This document shows positions 44,086 to 52,631 of a stretch of DNA of 64,000 nucleotides, piece after piece. This stretch comes from Alloalcanivorax dieselolei B5 (lineage in GTDB: Bacteria; Pseudomonadota; Gammaproteobacteria; Pseudomonadales; Alcanivoracaceae). The stretch is from the NCBI RefSeq assembly GCF_000300005.1, contig NC_018691.1, forward strand, positions 3,224,001-3,288,000. Direction: 5' to 3'. The notes beneath the pieces are model-generated. The model did no database searches. It was not told the origin of the DNA and saw only the letters and a program-made list of their open reading frames with translations. The translations under genes were made by a program, and so were the position numbers. The stretch's first letter is position 1. The number at the start of each line of letters is the position of its first letter.

Positions 44086-47000
44086 TTAATCGTTGCCCAG
44101 GCCAAGTTGAATGCCAGCCAGTTTACCGTCCATGGCCGGTTCGCCGAGACGGACGCGGCCCGCATCCAGCCCATGCTGCTCCACCAGTTCGTTGCGCGCG
44201 TTCTCCGCCCGCTGGGTCGCCAATGTCCGCAGCGTCTGTGCGCTGACGTCCTTGGCGGCGGCTTCCACCAGCCGATCCCAGGCCAGCTGGGCGCGGCGAG
44301 CATCGGCCTGGTCATCGCGGCCTTCCACGCCCAACTCGGCGCTGTCGGTATCGAATCGTTTTTCAAATTCCTTGACGATGCGCTTGCCCCAGCGGCTATC
44401 GGCCAGAGCCGCCTGCTCCCCCGGCCAGTCACCACGGAACAGGCCTTCACTCAGCTGCTCTCCCAGAGCCTGGCGGGCAAAGGCGGCCCGATCCTCGTCA
44501 TTGGTTTGTCCACTGAGCGCCACCGACAGGCCCGGCCTTTTGCTGAGCACCTCATTCAAAGTCGCCAGATTCTGCCGGGTCTCCGCACCGGGCACGGCTT
44601 CACCGGCGGGAAACGCGATCTGCTCCAGATCCTTGCCGCCGGCCAGACTGGACAACAACGAGAATGGCGCGGTGGCGGCCTTCACCAATACATTCTTGAT
44701 CACCGTGAACACCAGTCCGGCAACACTGAAACTGGGATCATTCATATCTCCGGACACATTCAGCGGAAGATTGATCATGCCCGAGGAATCACGCAACACC
44801 GACAAACCCAGCCGCACCGGCGCATTCACTGCATCGTCGCTCTGCACCCGGTCACCCAGGAAAAAGCGGTCGGCGGCCACCGTGGAGCGGCTTTCCAACT
44901 GATTGTTTTCGATCTTCAACGTGGAGTTCACGCTCAGCAGGCCACGGCGCACCGCGTAGCCGAGAAAGCGCCCGGTATAGGGTGTCAGCCCTTCCATACC
45001 ATAGCTTTGGAAATCCATTTTCAGGTCCAGGAACAACGGATCCGGTGACACCGTGCCTTCCGCTTTCAAAGGCGCGTTGCCGTTCACCTTGCCATTCAAG
45101 GTGATCGCGGCACGGCCCCCGCCGGTGTCGAAATTGCGCACCGTGCTGTTCCATTGTTCCAGGGAAATGGCGAACGGTTTCGACAGCGACGCATCGTTGT
45201 GCGCCAGCTTCGAATTCTTCACACGGACCTGTTTAAGACCAACCCGCCAGGCTGGCCCGCCGGTGTCACCGCCACCACCGCCAGTATCGAGCCGCGACAC
45301 CAGGTCCCGGCCCTGGGCGTCCACGCGATTGACCAGATCCAAACCGCTGATATCGATATTGGCCACCGTGGCGCGATGCTCGGCGGTGTTGACCGACACA
45401 CCGCTGGCCTGCATCGCCGCCAGCCTGGCGAAGCGTTGGCCATTTCCTTCAAGCAGGTCAAGATTATTCAATCCAGCGCCGCCGGACACGGTCACCACCG
45501 GTTCCTCGCCGGACACATCCACTTTCACGTCCGCACTGGCCTGGCCGCTGCGTATGGTGATCGGCACCGCCTGTTTCACCCAGGGCGCGAACGCCGGAAG
45601 CGGGATAGCGTCCGCTTTGATCGCCGCGGAGACGTTCAGCGGCGACAGACTGCCTTCACCGCTGTGATTGAGCTGGCCACTCTCCGCCAGCAGCGCGTCG
45701 CCCTGCCAATGCCAGCTGATCTGGTCGCCCACGGTCACATCGGTGACGGTCAGATTGGTGTTGGTCAGCGCCACCGGCGTGGCCGGATTCACGGTTTTGT
45801 CCAGCAGTGTCAGTTGCGCTTGTTCCAACGCCACCGTTTGCAAGGTTACCCGCCAGGGTGCGCCGGCACTGTCTTCGGTGTTTTCATCGTCCTCTTCGGA
45901 CGCGTTACGCGGCAGGAACAGGGTGGCCAGATCAAGCCCTTCCTGATCCAGCTCCGCTTTCACCACCGCGTCACTGATGCGCACTTCCGGCACCATTACC
46001 TCACGGGCCACGGTATCCAGGCTTACACCGTTGACGGCGATGCGTGGCAGGGTCAGATTGGCCTCTTCCTGGCCGGCACGGCGGATAACCAGGTTATCCA
46101 GTTCCAAAGAACCGTTGCTCACCGTCAGGCCCTGCCCCTGTTCCGCCGAGAACCGGTAATCCGCGCTCAACGCCAGATGGCCGGACGGAATGCGGAAATC
46201 GAATTGGGAGCGCAACAACTGAGCAAAGGACACCAGATCCACCTGGGTCATACTCAGCTGCCCATCGGTGCTCAACGGCAGGAGATTAAAGCGACCGCTC
46301 CATTCCAGCGTGCCACCATCCGGCCCCTCGATATTCAGGGCATAGCGATTGTCTTCCTGCTCCGGCGCCCGGGTGGTGAGATCCTCGACCTTGAATTCCA
46401 CCGGCAGCGTCAGTGTCACCGGTTCCTCGCCGGTGGCCTCGATGAAGCGCACCTGGCCGGCGGTCAATTGCAGCACGTCCACGGTCAGCGCCGGCACCGG
46501 GGATTCCTGTTGTTGCGCCCCGTCAGCCTCGCCGGTCGGTGTTTCTTCCGCTACCGGCTGTTCCTGTGGCTCTTGGGGTTCCTGTTGCTCCTGCTCTGGC
46601 GCGACATCTTGCTGCTCCGGTTCGCTGTCCGCCACGGTATCGGGGCTCTTCTTATCGGCGTTATCCGTATCAGCGCTGTCCGCATCGGCGGCCGGTTGTG
46701 AAAGCCTGGCGAGAATATCGTCGATACTCAGCTCGCCGCCCTTGCCCCGCCACAGCCCCGCGTCCAGCCCATCCAGGCTGATTTCCCTGACCCACGGGCG
46801 CCAATGGAACAGCGAAGACCAGAACTGGGCATTGACGAACAAACGCTGAAACCCCAGCAGAGTGTCGGTACGGTCGTCGGCGATATCGAACCCTTCCACG
46901 GTGGCCGATAACACAAAGGGATTGAGACTGACCTTTTCCACGGTCACCGTCCGGCCCAGCAACGAGGACAGCTCTTCCTCCGCTTTGCCACGCAGCCAGC

Positions 47001-47112
47001 CGGGCAGGATCAGTCCCACCACCACCAGATACAACACGTAGAGGAAAAGGCAGATCACCACCGTACGCCGGCCCCAGCCCTGGCGGCGCCACCACTGTAA
47101 TGGGGTGTCCAT
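44086..47112 (-). CDS. DUF748/AsmA-like envelope protein
   Basis: The 1008-residue protein has one N-terminal transmembrane helix (about 17-38, VVICLFLYVLYLVVVGLIL) and a very long periplasmic part. The RTVTVEKVSLNPF segment near 65 is the usual start of the DUF748/AsmA type repeated-beta groove. A low-complexity Asp/Glu/Gln stretch lies around residues 140-200, and the last 130 residues are helical and resemble an OmpA-like or DUF748 C-terminal part. AsmA-type proteins are thought to carry phospholipids between the membranes; that role here is inferred from fold. Confidence 0.85.
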   Translation of the reverse strand: MDTPLQWWRRQGWGRRTVVICLFLYVLYLVVVGLILPGWLRGKAEEELSSLLGRTVTVEKVSLNPFVLSATVEGFDIADDRTDTLLGFQRLFVNAQFWSSLFHWRPWVREISLDGLDAGLWRGKGGELSIDDILARLSQPAADADSADTDNADKKSPDTVADSEPEQQDVAPEQEQQEPQEPQEQPVAEETPTGEADGAQQQESPVPALTVDVLQLTAGQVRFIEATGEEPVTLTLPVEFKVEDLTTRAPEQEDNRYALNIEGPDGGTLEWSGRFNLLPLSTDGQLSMTQVDLVSFAQLLRSQFDFRIPSGHLALSADYRFSAEQGQGLTVSNGSLELDNLVIRRAGQEEANLTLPRIAVNGVSLDTVAREVMVPEVRISDAVVKAELDQEGLDLATLFLPRNASEEDDENTEDSAGAPWRVTLQTVALEQAQLTLLDKTVNPATPVALTNTNLTVTDVTVGDQISWHWQGDALLAESGQLNHSGEGSLSPLNVSAAIKADAIPLPAFAPWVKQAVPITIRSGQASADVKVDVSGEEPVVTVSGGAGLNNLDLLEGNGQRFARLAAMQASGVSVNTAEHRATVANIDISGLDLVNRVDAQGRDLVSRLDTGGGGGDTGGPAWRVGLKQVRVKNSKLAHNDASLSKPFAISLEQWNSTVRNFDTGGGRAAITLNGKVNGNAPLKAEGTVSPDPLFLDLKMDFQSYGMEGLTPYTGRFLGYAVRRGLLSVNSTLKIENNQLESRSTVAADRFFLGDRVQSDDAVNAPVRLGLSVLRDSSGMINLPLNVSGDMNDPSFSVAGLVFTVIKNVLVKAATAPFSLLSSLAGGKDLEQIAFPAGEAVPGAETRQNLATLNEVLSKRPGLSVALSGQTNDEDRAAFARQALGEQLSEGLFRGDWPGEQAALADSRWGKRIVKEFEKRFDTDSAELGVEGRDDQADARRAQLAWDRLVEAAAKDVSAQTLRTLATQRAENARNELVEQHGLDAGRVRLGEPAMDGKLAGIQLGLGND

Positions 47113-47149
47113 GTCAGTCTCCTGTTCCTTGTGTCCGTGAGAGCACTAT

Positions 47150-47183
47150 TACTGTCCCGAGATAGCTACTGTCCCGGGATGGC
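47150..47183. repeat. 2 x 17-bp tandem duplication upstream of the DUF748 gene
   Basis: Units 47150-47166 and 47167-47183 share TACTGTCCCG and differ at two bases. They lie 38-71 bp upstream of the DUF748 start in the divergent space before the DUF4442 gene. Confidence 0.7.
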
Positions 47184-47316
47184 CTTTGTCGATACCGCCA
47201 GCCAAACCCCGGCCCGGCTCAATTATCGACGACGAGACCGCCGCCGGGGTTTCCACGGCCATTGTGCCGGGAATCAGCGCCTGCACAATCGGGGCCTTCC
47301 TTTCTGGAGAGCCCCC

Positions 47317-47793
47317 ATGAGCGACAATTATCTGCTTAATCTGTACCGCAAAACCCGACGGATTCCCAAGGGGCGGGAATTGTTTTCCCTGATTTTCAGC
47401 CGCAAGGCGCCTTATTTCCGCACCGTCCGGCCCCTGATCGCCGAATTGCGTCCCAACTACTGCGAAGTTCACATCAAAAAACGCAAGGCAGTGGAGAATC
47501 ACATCGGCACGGTTCATGTCATCGCCATTTGTAATGCCCTGGAAGCCGCCATGGGCGCCATGGCCGAAGCGTCCATTCCCAAACACCTGCGCTGGATTCC
47601 CAAGGGCATGGACGTGCACTACACCGCCAAGGCCAGTAGCGACATCGTCGCCACCGCCGAAGTGGCCGCCGATGCCTGGGAAAACGGCCCGGATCTGCCG
47701 GTCACTGTCACCGCCCGGCGCGACGATGGCACCGTGGTGGTGGCCGGCACCATCCACCTCTGGATCACCGAAAAACCGGCCCGGGACGCCTGA
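47317..47793 (+). CDS. DUF4442 hotdog-fold protein (thioesterase-like)
   Basis: The 158-residue protein matches the DUF4442 family, a hotdog fold related to PaaI-type thioesterases: FSLIFSRKAPYFRTVRPLI near 22, a NHIGTVHVIAICNALEAAMG helix near 66 and a final beta sheet. Substrate unknown, probably an acyl-CoA. ATG 47317 follows GGAGA; a longer frame to 47131 is not convincing. The last 29 bases overlap the convergent hydrolase gene. Confidence 0.82.
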   Translation: MSDNYLLNLYRKTRRIPKGRELFSLIFSRKAPYFRTVRPLIAELRPNYCEVHIKKRKAVENHIGTVHVIAICNALEAAMGAMAEASIPKHLRWIPKGMDVHYTAKASSDIVATAEVAADAWENGPDLPVTVTARRDDGTVVVAGTIHLWITEKPARDA

Positions 47794-48439
47794 CATCCGC
47801 TAGTGCATCGATGAACTCAACGATGCGATCCGCCGCCTCACGCAGGTTGTCCTGATGGCTTACCGGCGCCGATTTGCGCGGCTTCAGGTCATGGTCGCCA
47901 TCGGGTAGCCAGGTCACCGTCACCCGGCTGCCCAGAGCATAACCGGCCACTTCCGGCGGCTTGCCGAACGGATCCCGCTCTCCCTGGCAGATCAGCGTCG
48001 GCCGCGACAACGACGGCAGGTGTTCAGTGCGGGTACGTTCCGGCTTCCCCGGCGGATGAAACGGGTAGCCCAGGGCCACCACGCCGGTCCAGGGCTGCTT
48101 GTCCGCTTCGGTGTCCGCCGCCAGCAGCGTCGCCATGCGGCCCCCCATGGATTTGCCGCCAATCCATAGTGGCAATCCGGTGCCGGCTTCCTCGAGCACC
48201 TGACCGACAACGGCGTCGAACCGGGCCAGCAATCTGGCGGCCCGGTCCGGCGGTGCCTTGATGCCTTCGCGGCGCCTTCGGTCCATATAATCAAATTCAA
48301 AGCGGGCCACCTGAATACCCCGCTCCGCCAGCAGTTCCGCCATGCCCGTCATGAACGGACTGTCCATCGGCGCCCCGGCGCCATGGGCCAGCACCAGGGT
48401 GGCGCTTGGCCGCTCCGGCCGATTCCACAACAACGACAA
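47765..48439 (-). CDS. alpha/beta hydrolase of the KANL3/Tex30 type
   Basis: The 224-residue hydrolase has an LVLAHGAGAPMDSPFM start, the nucleophile motif GGKSMGG near residue 95 (serine in GxSxG form), an acid in CQGERDPFG near 157 and the histidine in DGDHDLKPRK near 183. These are the marks of the small family related to KANL3/Tex30. It is cytoplasmic and of unknown substrate. It is convergent with the DUF4442 gene and overlaps it by 29 bp. Confidence 0.82.
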   Translation of the reverse strand: MSLLWNRPERPSATLVLAHGAGAPMDSPFMTGMAELLAERGIQVARFEFDYMDRRRREGIKAPPDRAARLLARFDAVVGQVLEEAGTGLPLWIGGKSMGGRMATLLAADTEADKQPWTGVVALGYPFHPPGKPERTRTEHLPSLSRPTLICQGERDPFGKPPEVAGYALGSRVTVTWLPDGDHDLKPRKSAPVSHQDNLREAADRIVEFIDALADVRRPGPVFR

Positions 48440-48453
48440 TGATCGGTCTCCTT

Positions 48454-48738
48454 AGAGCCTGTTTGCGATCTATACACCGCCGCGCCGGAGTTCCCTTCTC
48501 ACCTGGTAGAAAGTGTCGTCAGGCCGTGATTTCGATTGTGCGGTGTAGTCATTCTACATAAACAAGCGTAATCACGGCCTGGCGGCAAAAGGGGCCCGGC
48601 CCTTCGGGTTGCGCTGGAAAAACCGTCAGACGACGCCCCGGCCTTTGCCTTTGGCCCCACCAAAGCCTGCAGTCCGCGACGCCGTCTGACGGTTTTTCCA
48701 GCAGCAACGCGGTGGCGTATAGATCGCAAACAGGCTCT
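48454..48738. repeat. 285-bp element of nested perfect inverted repeats
   Basis: The outer arms, 48454-48475 and 48717-48738, are a perfect 22-bp inverted repeat, extended by nine more bases with two mismatches. Two further perfect pairs sit inside: 48521-48531 with 48570-48580 (11 bp, AGGCCGTGATT) and 48613-48632 with 48683-48702 (20 bp). A shorter TGTAG/CTACA hairpin is at 48544-48558. No protein gene fits, and no target-site duplication is seen. The outer end, beginning AGAGCCTGTT, has a degraded relative at 3454-3471. It fills the 303-bp gap between the hydrolase and an SDR gene. Confidence 0.85.
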
Positions 48739-48742
48739 CACA

Positions 48743-49504
48743 TCAGGCCTGCAACCAGGCGGCAATACGACGGGTCACCAGACGTGGGGAGAATTTGCCA
48801 AGCCAGATCAGCAACCGGTTGCGCCAGCCGGTTACCACGATGGCCCGCCGCCGGTGCTCCAGAGCCTGACGCACCACATCGCCGGGCTGCATGGCACCGG
48901 CCTTGAACAGCCGGGTCCCGCTCATGTTGGCCTGCTCGGCGAATTCGGTACGGGTGGCGCCGGGACAAAGCGCACTGACCCTAATGCCCTGCCCACGCAA
49001 TTCCTCATGCAGGGCTTCACTGAAGGACAGCACGAACGCCTTGGTGGCGTAGTAGATCGCCATATTCGGCCCGGCCTGAAAGGCCGCGGTGGAGGCCACG
49101 TTGATGATGAACGCATCGCGGGCGGTGCTCAGTTGCGGTAGCACCTGCCAGGTCAGCGCCACCAGAGCATTGACGTTCACCTGGATCATGTTCATCTGCC
49201 GTGGCAATGGCAGATCCTTGAACGGCCCCCGGTCACCAAAACCGGCATTATTGATCAGCCCCACCAGCCGAATCGCACGAGTATCCAGGTCGTGTATCAG
49301 GCGCGACACCGCATCGGGGCTGGCCAGATCGCATTCCAGCGCCACCACCTCGATATTGAACGAAGCCGCCAGTTCCTCACCCAATCGTTGCAGGGCAGGC
49401 AAACGTCGCGCCGCCAGTACCAGATTATACCCTTCCGCCGCCAATTGCCGGGCGAAAGCATCGCCAATACCGGCACTTGCGCCAGTGATCAGTACCGCTT
49501 CCAT
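48743..49504 (-). CDS. short-chain dehydrogenase/reductase (DltE/YqjQ-like)
   Basis: The 253-residue NAD(P) enzyme has the TGASAGIGDAFA cofactor motif at 7-18, an NNAGFGDRG segment near 88, and the catalytic NVASTAAFQAGP serine with YYATKAFVLSFSEAL (YxxxK) near 150-165. The basic C-terminal tail (RNRLLIWLGKFSPRLVTRR) may touch the membrane. The substrate is unknown. It ends a few bases beyond the nested inverted-repeat element. Confidence 0.85.
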   Translation of the reverse strand: MEAVLITGASAGIGDAFARQLAAEGYNLVLAARRLPALQRLGEELAASFNIEVVALECDLASPDAVSRLIHDLDTRAIRLVGLINNAGFGDRGPFKDLPLPRQMNMIQVNVNALVALTWQVLPQLSTARDAFIINVASTAAFQAGPNMAIYYATKAFVLSFSEALHEELRGQGIRVSALCPGATRTEFAEQANMSGTRLFKAGAMQPGDVVRQALEHRRRAIVVTGWRNRLLIWLGKFSPRLVTRRIAAWLQA

Positions 49505-49622
49505 ACCCCGCTCCGTTGATGATTCAGATGCGCTCAGTTAACGCTTTTTTCACTGCATCTTTAAGTGTCGATTCGTAAAAGCCTGTTCAAAATGGCGCAG
49601 ACGGCGGGCACCGGGAGACATC

Positions 49623-50669
49623 CTAATCCCCCCACAGGCTCATCTGGCCTTCCAGGCCCGGTGGTCGAAAACCGGAGACATCCAGCTCGAAACCTTCCCG
49701 GGGCGCCAAGCCGTGGCGCTGGCAGGCGTTGCGGAAACGCTGGGACAACAACGACGCCCAGGGCCCTTTACCCTGATGGCGATGGAACCAACGGCTGTCA
49801 TAGGCGGCGCCGCCATGCAGCTCCCGCAGCGTCGCCATCACCCGTCCGGCGCGATCCGGATAATGCGCCTGCAGCCATTGCTCCCACAGAGCGCCCAGTT
49901 CATGGGGCAGACGCAGCACCACATAACCGGCGCTGCGGGCACCGGCGGCGGCCACCTGCTCGACGATATCTTCCAACTCGTGATCATTGATGAACGGAAT
50001 CAACGGCGCCACCAGCACCGTCACCGGCACACCGGCCCGGGCCAGCTCCCGCACCACCCGCACCCGCTCGCGGCCGGCGGTGGCACGTGGCTCCAACTGA
50101 TTCTTCAGCGCGTTGTCCAGGGTGGTCACCGACACCGCCACGCTGGCCCGCCCGTTCCGCGCCATCGGCGCGATCAGATCCAGGTCCCGCAGCACCAGAG
50201 CGCTTTTGGTGATCAGACTGAACGGGTGCGCGCAATCGGACAACACCTGCAGGATCTCCCGGGTAATGCGCCGCTCCCGTTCCACCGGCTGATAAGGATC
50301 GGTGGCGGTACCGATCACCAGCGGACGGCACCGGTAGCCCGGCTTGCGCAGCGCATCACGCAACACCTCGGCGGCGTTGTCCTTACAGAAAATCTCGCTT
50401 TCAAAATCCTGCCCCGGGGACAGATCCACATAGGCGTGATTGGGGCGGGCGAAACAGTAAATGCAGCCATGCTCGCAGCCCCGATAGGGATTGATGCTGC
50501 TGTCGAAGTGCAGATCCGGGCTGCGATTATGGGTAATAACGGAACGGGCGATTTCCCGATGGTAACGGGTGGGCCGCGCCGCCGGGGGCTCATCCCGTTC
50601 TATCCGGGTTACCGCGAAACGGCCCGGGCATTCGCTCAGGGTACCCCGATTACCGGTTTGGTTGGCCAT
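49623..50669 (-). CDS. PA0069-family radical SAM protein
   Basis: The 348-residue protein belongs to the radical SAM group related to spore photoproduct lyase. The [4Fe-4S]-binding CEHGCIYC lies near residue 65, followed by a GTATDPYQPVERE segment near 120 and a TKSALVLRDLDL segment. Members of this family (Pseudomonas PA0069) have no proved reaction; DNA repair or RNA modification has been suggested. It begins at ATG 50669. Confidence 0.87.
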   Translation of the reverse strand: MANQTGNRGTLSECPGRFAVTRIERDEPPAARPTRYHREIARSVITHNRSPDLHFDSSINPYRGCEHGCIYCFARPNHAYVDLSPGQDFESEIFCKDNAAEVLRDALRKPGYRCRPLVIGTATDPYQPVERERRITREILQVLSDCAHPFSLITKSALVLRDLDLIAPMARNGRASVAVSVTTLDNALKNQLEPRATAGRERVRVVRELARAGVPVTVLVAPLIPFINDHELEDIVEQVAAAGARSAGYVVLRLPHELGALWEQWLQAHYPDRAGRVMATLRELHGGAAYDSRWFHRHQGKGPWASLLSQRFRNACQRHGLAPREGFELDVSGFRPPGLEGQMSLWGD

Positions 50670-50746
50670 GATCCACCCTCGAAATACTGTTCTTTTGGAC
50701 AGTATTATCAGGACAGATCAGAGTCGACGCAAGCGCTTTGGAGAGC

Positions 50747-51058
50747 TTAGTGCAGCGGTATAGGCTGGACCAGCACCCAGGGCTTGACCACCAGAGTCCA
50801 TAGCTCCTGATCGGTCTCGAACCAGTCCTTCGCCTGCTCATCCTGGACCAGATCCACTGCGCCGCTGTGTCGCCAGGCGGCGATTTGCGCCGCCTGATCC
50901 TCGGCGAACGCCGCCGCCACATCGATCAGGTCCAGGTGGCCGGCCACCGCCACCACCTGGCCCCGGGCGAAGAACGGTTGCAGTTCGGACCAGCGTATCG
51001 GAGCGGTTTCCTGATTCAGTTTTTCTCGCAATACCTGGCCGGGGGAAGGCTCGGTCAT
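50747..51058 (-). CDS. DUF2288 protein
   Basis: The 103-residue cytoplasmic protein matches DUF2288: LREKLNQETAPIRWSELQPFFARG at the start (first part), VAGHLDLIDVAAAF and a closing WTLVVKPWVLVQ. Function unknown. It starts at ATG 51058 after a poor ribosome site; a longer frame to 51166 overlaps the phoD gene. It follows phoD on the same strand with 64 bp between, so they may be co-transcribed. Confidence 0.82.
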   Translation of the reverse strand: MTEPSPGQVLREKLNQETAPIRWSELQPFFARGQVVAVAGHLDLIDVAAAFAEDQAAQIAAWRHSGAVDLVQDEQAKDWFETDQELWTLVVKPWVLVQPIPLH

Positions 51059-51122
51059 GACGGCTCCGGTCGAAAAAAGGGGCGCCATTATGGCCCAGGT
51101 GACGAGCGGGGAAAAACCGCCG

Positions 51123-52535
51123 TCACCATTGGATTTCCCGGCCCACCTGCGGCAGCGGCTCGCCATGCCGGTCGTAGGCGGTCAGCGAGGCGCCATTATC
51201 GTCGAGCACAATCCGCGAAAACGCATCACGGCTATGCACTTCGCCGGGCACCGACACCTTGCCCATCGATAACCGGCTCAAACCGCGCAGGCTGTGCTGA
51301 TCACGGATCATCGGCCGGTACCAGCGAAACGCCATCAGCGCGGTGGGCCAGAACAGCCCTGAGCAGATCCAGGCGTGCACCGGCGCGCGGCCACGGGCAT
51401 CCAGGCGTGCGTAAAGCGAGGCATGCACATCGCCGCTGAGCACCAGTACACGCCGACAGCCGGCATCACGAATACCCTCCAGCAGCCGCTGACGCTGTCC
51501 CCGGAACCCTTCCCAGGCGTCGTTGCCGCGGAACGGCCAGCGTTGTTCCGGGAACAGCGGCACCGAGGACACCAGACATTTGATTCTGTCAGGTTCGGTA
51601 TTAAGCCACTCCAGCACCGCTTGTTCCTGCGCCTTGGAGGTAATCCGCTTCTGCCATGGCCAGCGGCTCAGCACTCGCTCGGTGCGCAGGTCCATCATGA
51701 AGAAGTCCGCGCAGCCCCAACGGAAGCGGTACCAGAGCGCATCCGGATCACGGTCCAGCCGGGTGCCGGCGTCGTTCAGCGGCACCGCCGGCGAATGCGA
51801 GGCCTGATAGATCTGGTAGGCCTTGATCGCCGCCGGGTACTTGCTGGTCCAGAGATCGGCGTCCGCCCGCGCCGGCCAGTTATTCTCGATTTCATGGTCA
51901 TCAAGGATCATGTGCTGGTTGTAGCGGGACATCAGCCGCTTGATGTTGGGCTGACCGAAACTCTGCCGGTACAGGTCGAAGTAATGCTGTTGGGTGGACG
52001 CCGCCGCCAACCGCCAGGTGGCATCGGCATAGACCTGATCGCCGCCAAACATGACGAAATCAGTGGGCTCGTGCTCGGCGACGCCGGCCATGGTGGCGAA
52101 CACCCGGTCGGCCCGGGCGTCCTCCACTTCCCGGTCGGGTCCGACGAAGCGGTAGCAACAGGAGCCGAACAGGAACCGCGCCGGTGCTTTTTCATCCAGC
52201 GGCGAGGTACGGAAGGTCCCGTCGTCGGCCCCATCCCATTGCAATGCCGTATCGGCCACGGCACTGTCACTGACCCAGCCGGCCTGGAACTGGTAACGGC
52301 ATCCCGGCTCCAGTTCCGAGAGCACCACCACGCCGCTGCTGTCGAAATTGCCGTTGATGCGAAAATGCTTCGGCCCGCGCCAGTGGTGTTCCCCTTCGCG
52401 GCGCCAGCGAATCCTCCCCAATGCCTTCTTTTCCCCGGCCACCAGCGACGCGGTCGGCATCACCCCCAATATACGCACCCGCCGTGGCGCTACCGCTCCC
52501 ACCACGGGTCCCACCGAAAATGAGTGGACTTTCAC
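51123..52535 (-). CDS. PhoD-family metallophosphatase
   Basis: The 470-residue enzyme has the calcineurin-like motifs of the alkaline phosphatase D group: FLFGSCCYR near 138, MFGGDQVYAD near 183, ILDDHEIENNW near 228 and LSGDVHAS near 345. An N-terminal fibronectin-like segment precedes the core. Unlike secreted PhoD it has no Tat or Sec signal, so it is predicted cytoplasmic. It may act on phosphodiesters; substrate is not known. Confidence 0.85.
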   Translation of the reverse strand: MKVHSFSVGPVVGAVAPRRVRILGVMPTASLVAGEKKALGRIRWRREGEHHWRGPKHFRINGNFDSSGVVVLSELEPGCRYQFQAGWVSDSAVADTALQWDGADDGTFRTSPLDEKAPARFLFGSCCYRFVGPDREVEDARADRVFATMAGVAEHEPTDFVMFGGDQVYADATWRLAAASTQQHYFDLYRQSFGQPNIKRLMSRYNQHMILDDHEIENNWPARADADLWTSKYPAAIKAYQIYQASHSPAVPLNDAGTRLDRDPDALWYRFRWGCADFFMMDLRTERVLSRWPWQKRITSKAQEQAVLEWLNTEPDRIKCLVSSVPLFPEQRWPFRGNDAWEGFRGQRQRLLEGIRDAGCRRVLVLSGDVHASLYARLDARGRAPVHAWICSGLFWPTALMAFRWYRPMIRDQHSLRGLSRLSMGKVSVPGEVHSRDAFSRIVLDDNGASLTAYDRHGEPLPQVGREIQW

Positions 52536-52631
52536 ATTCCCCCCTACTTTGGCTTTCTATTTCACGGTGGCAAGGCCGCCATACTTAATTAATACTATCC
52601 GGATGGATCGCCTCATCGGGTTACAACGATT

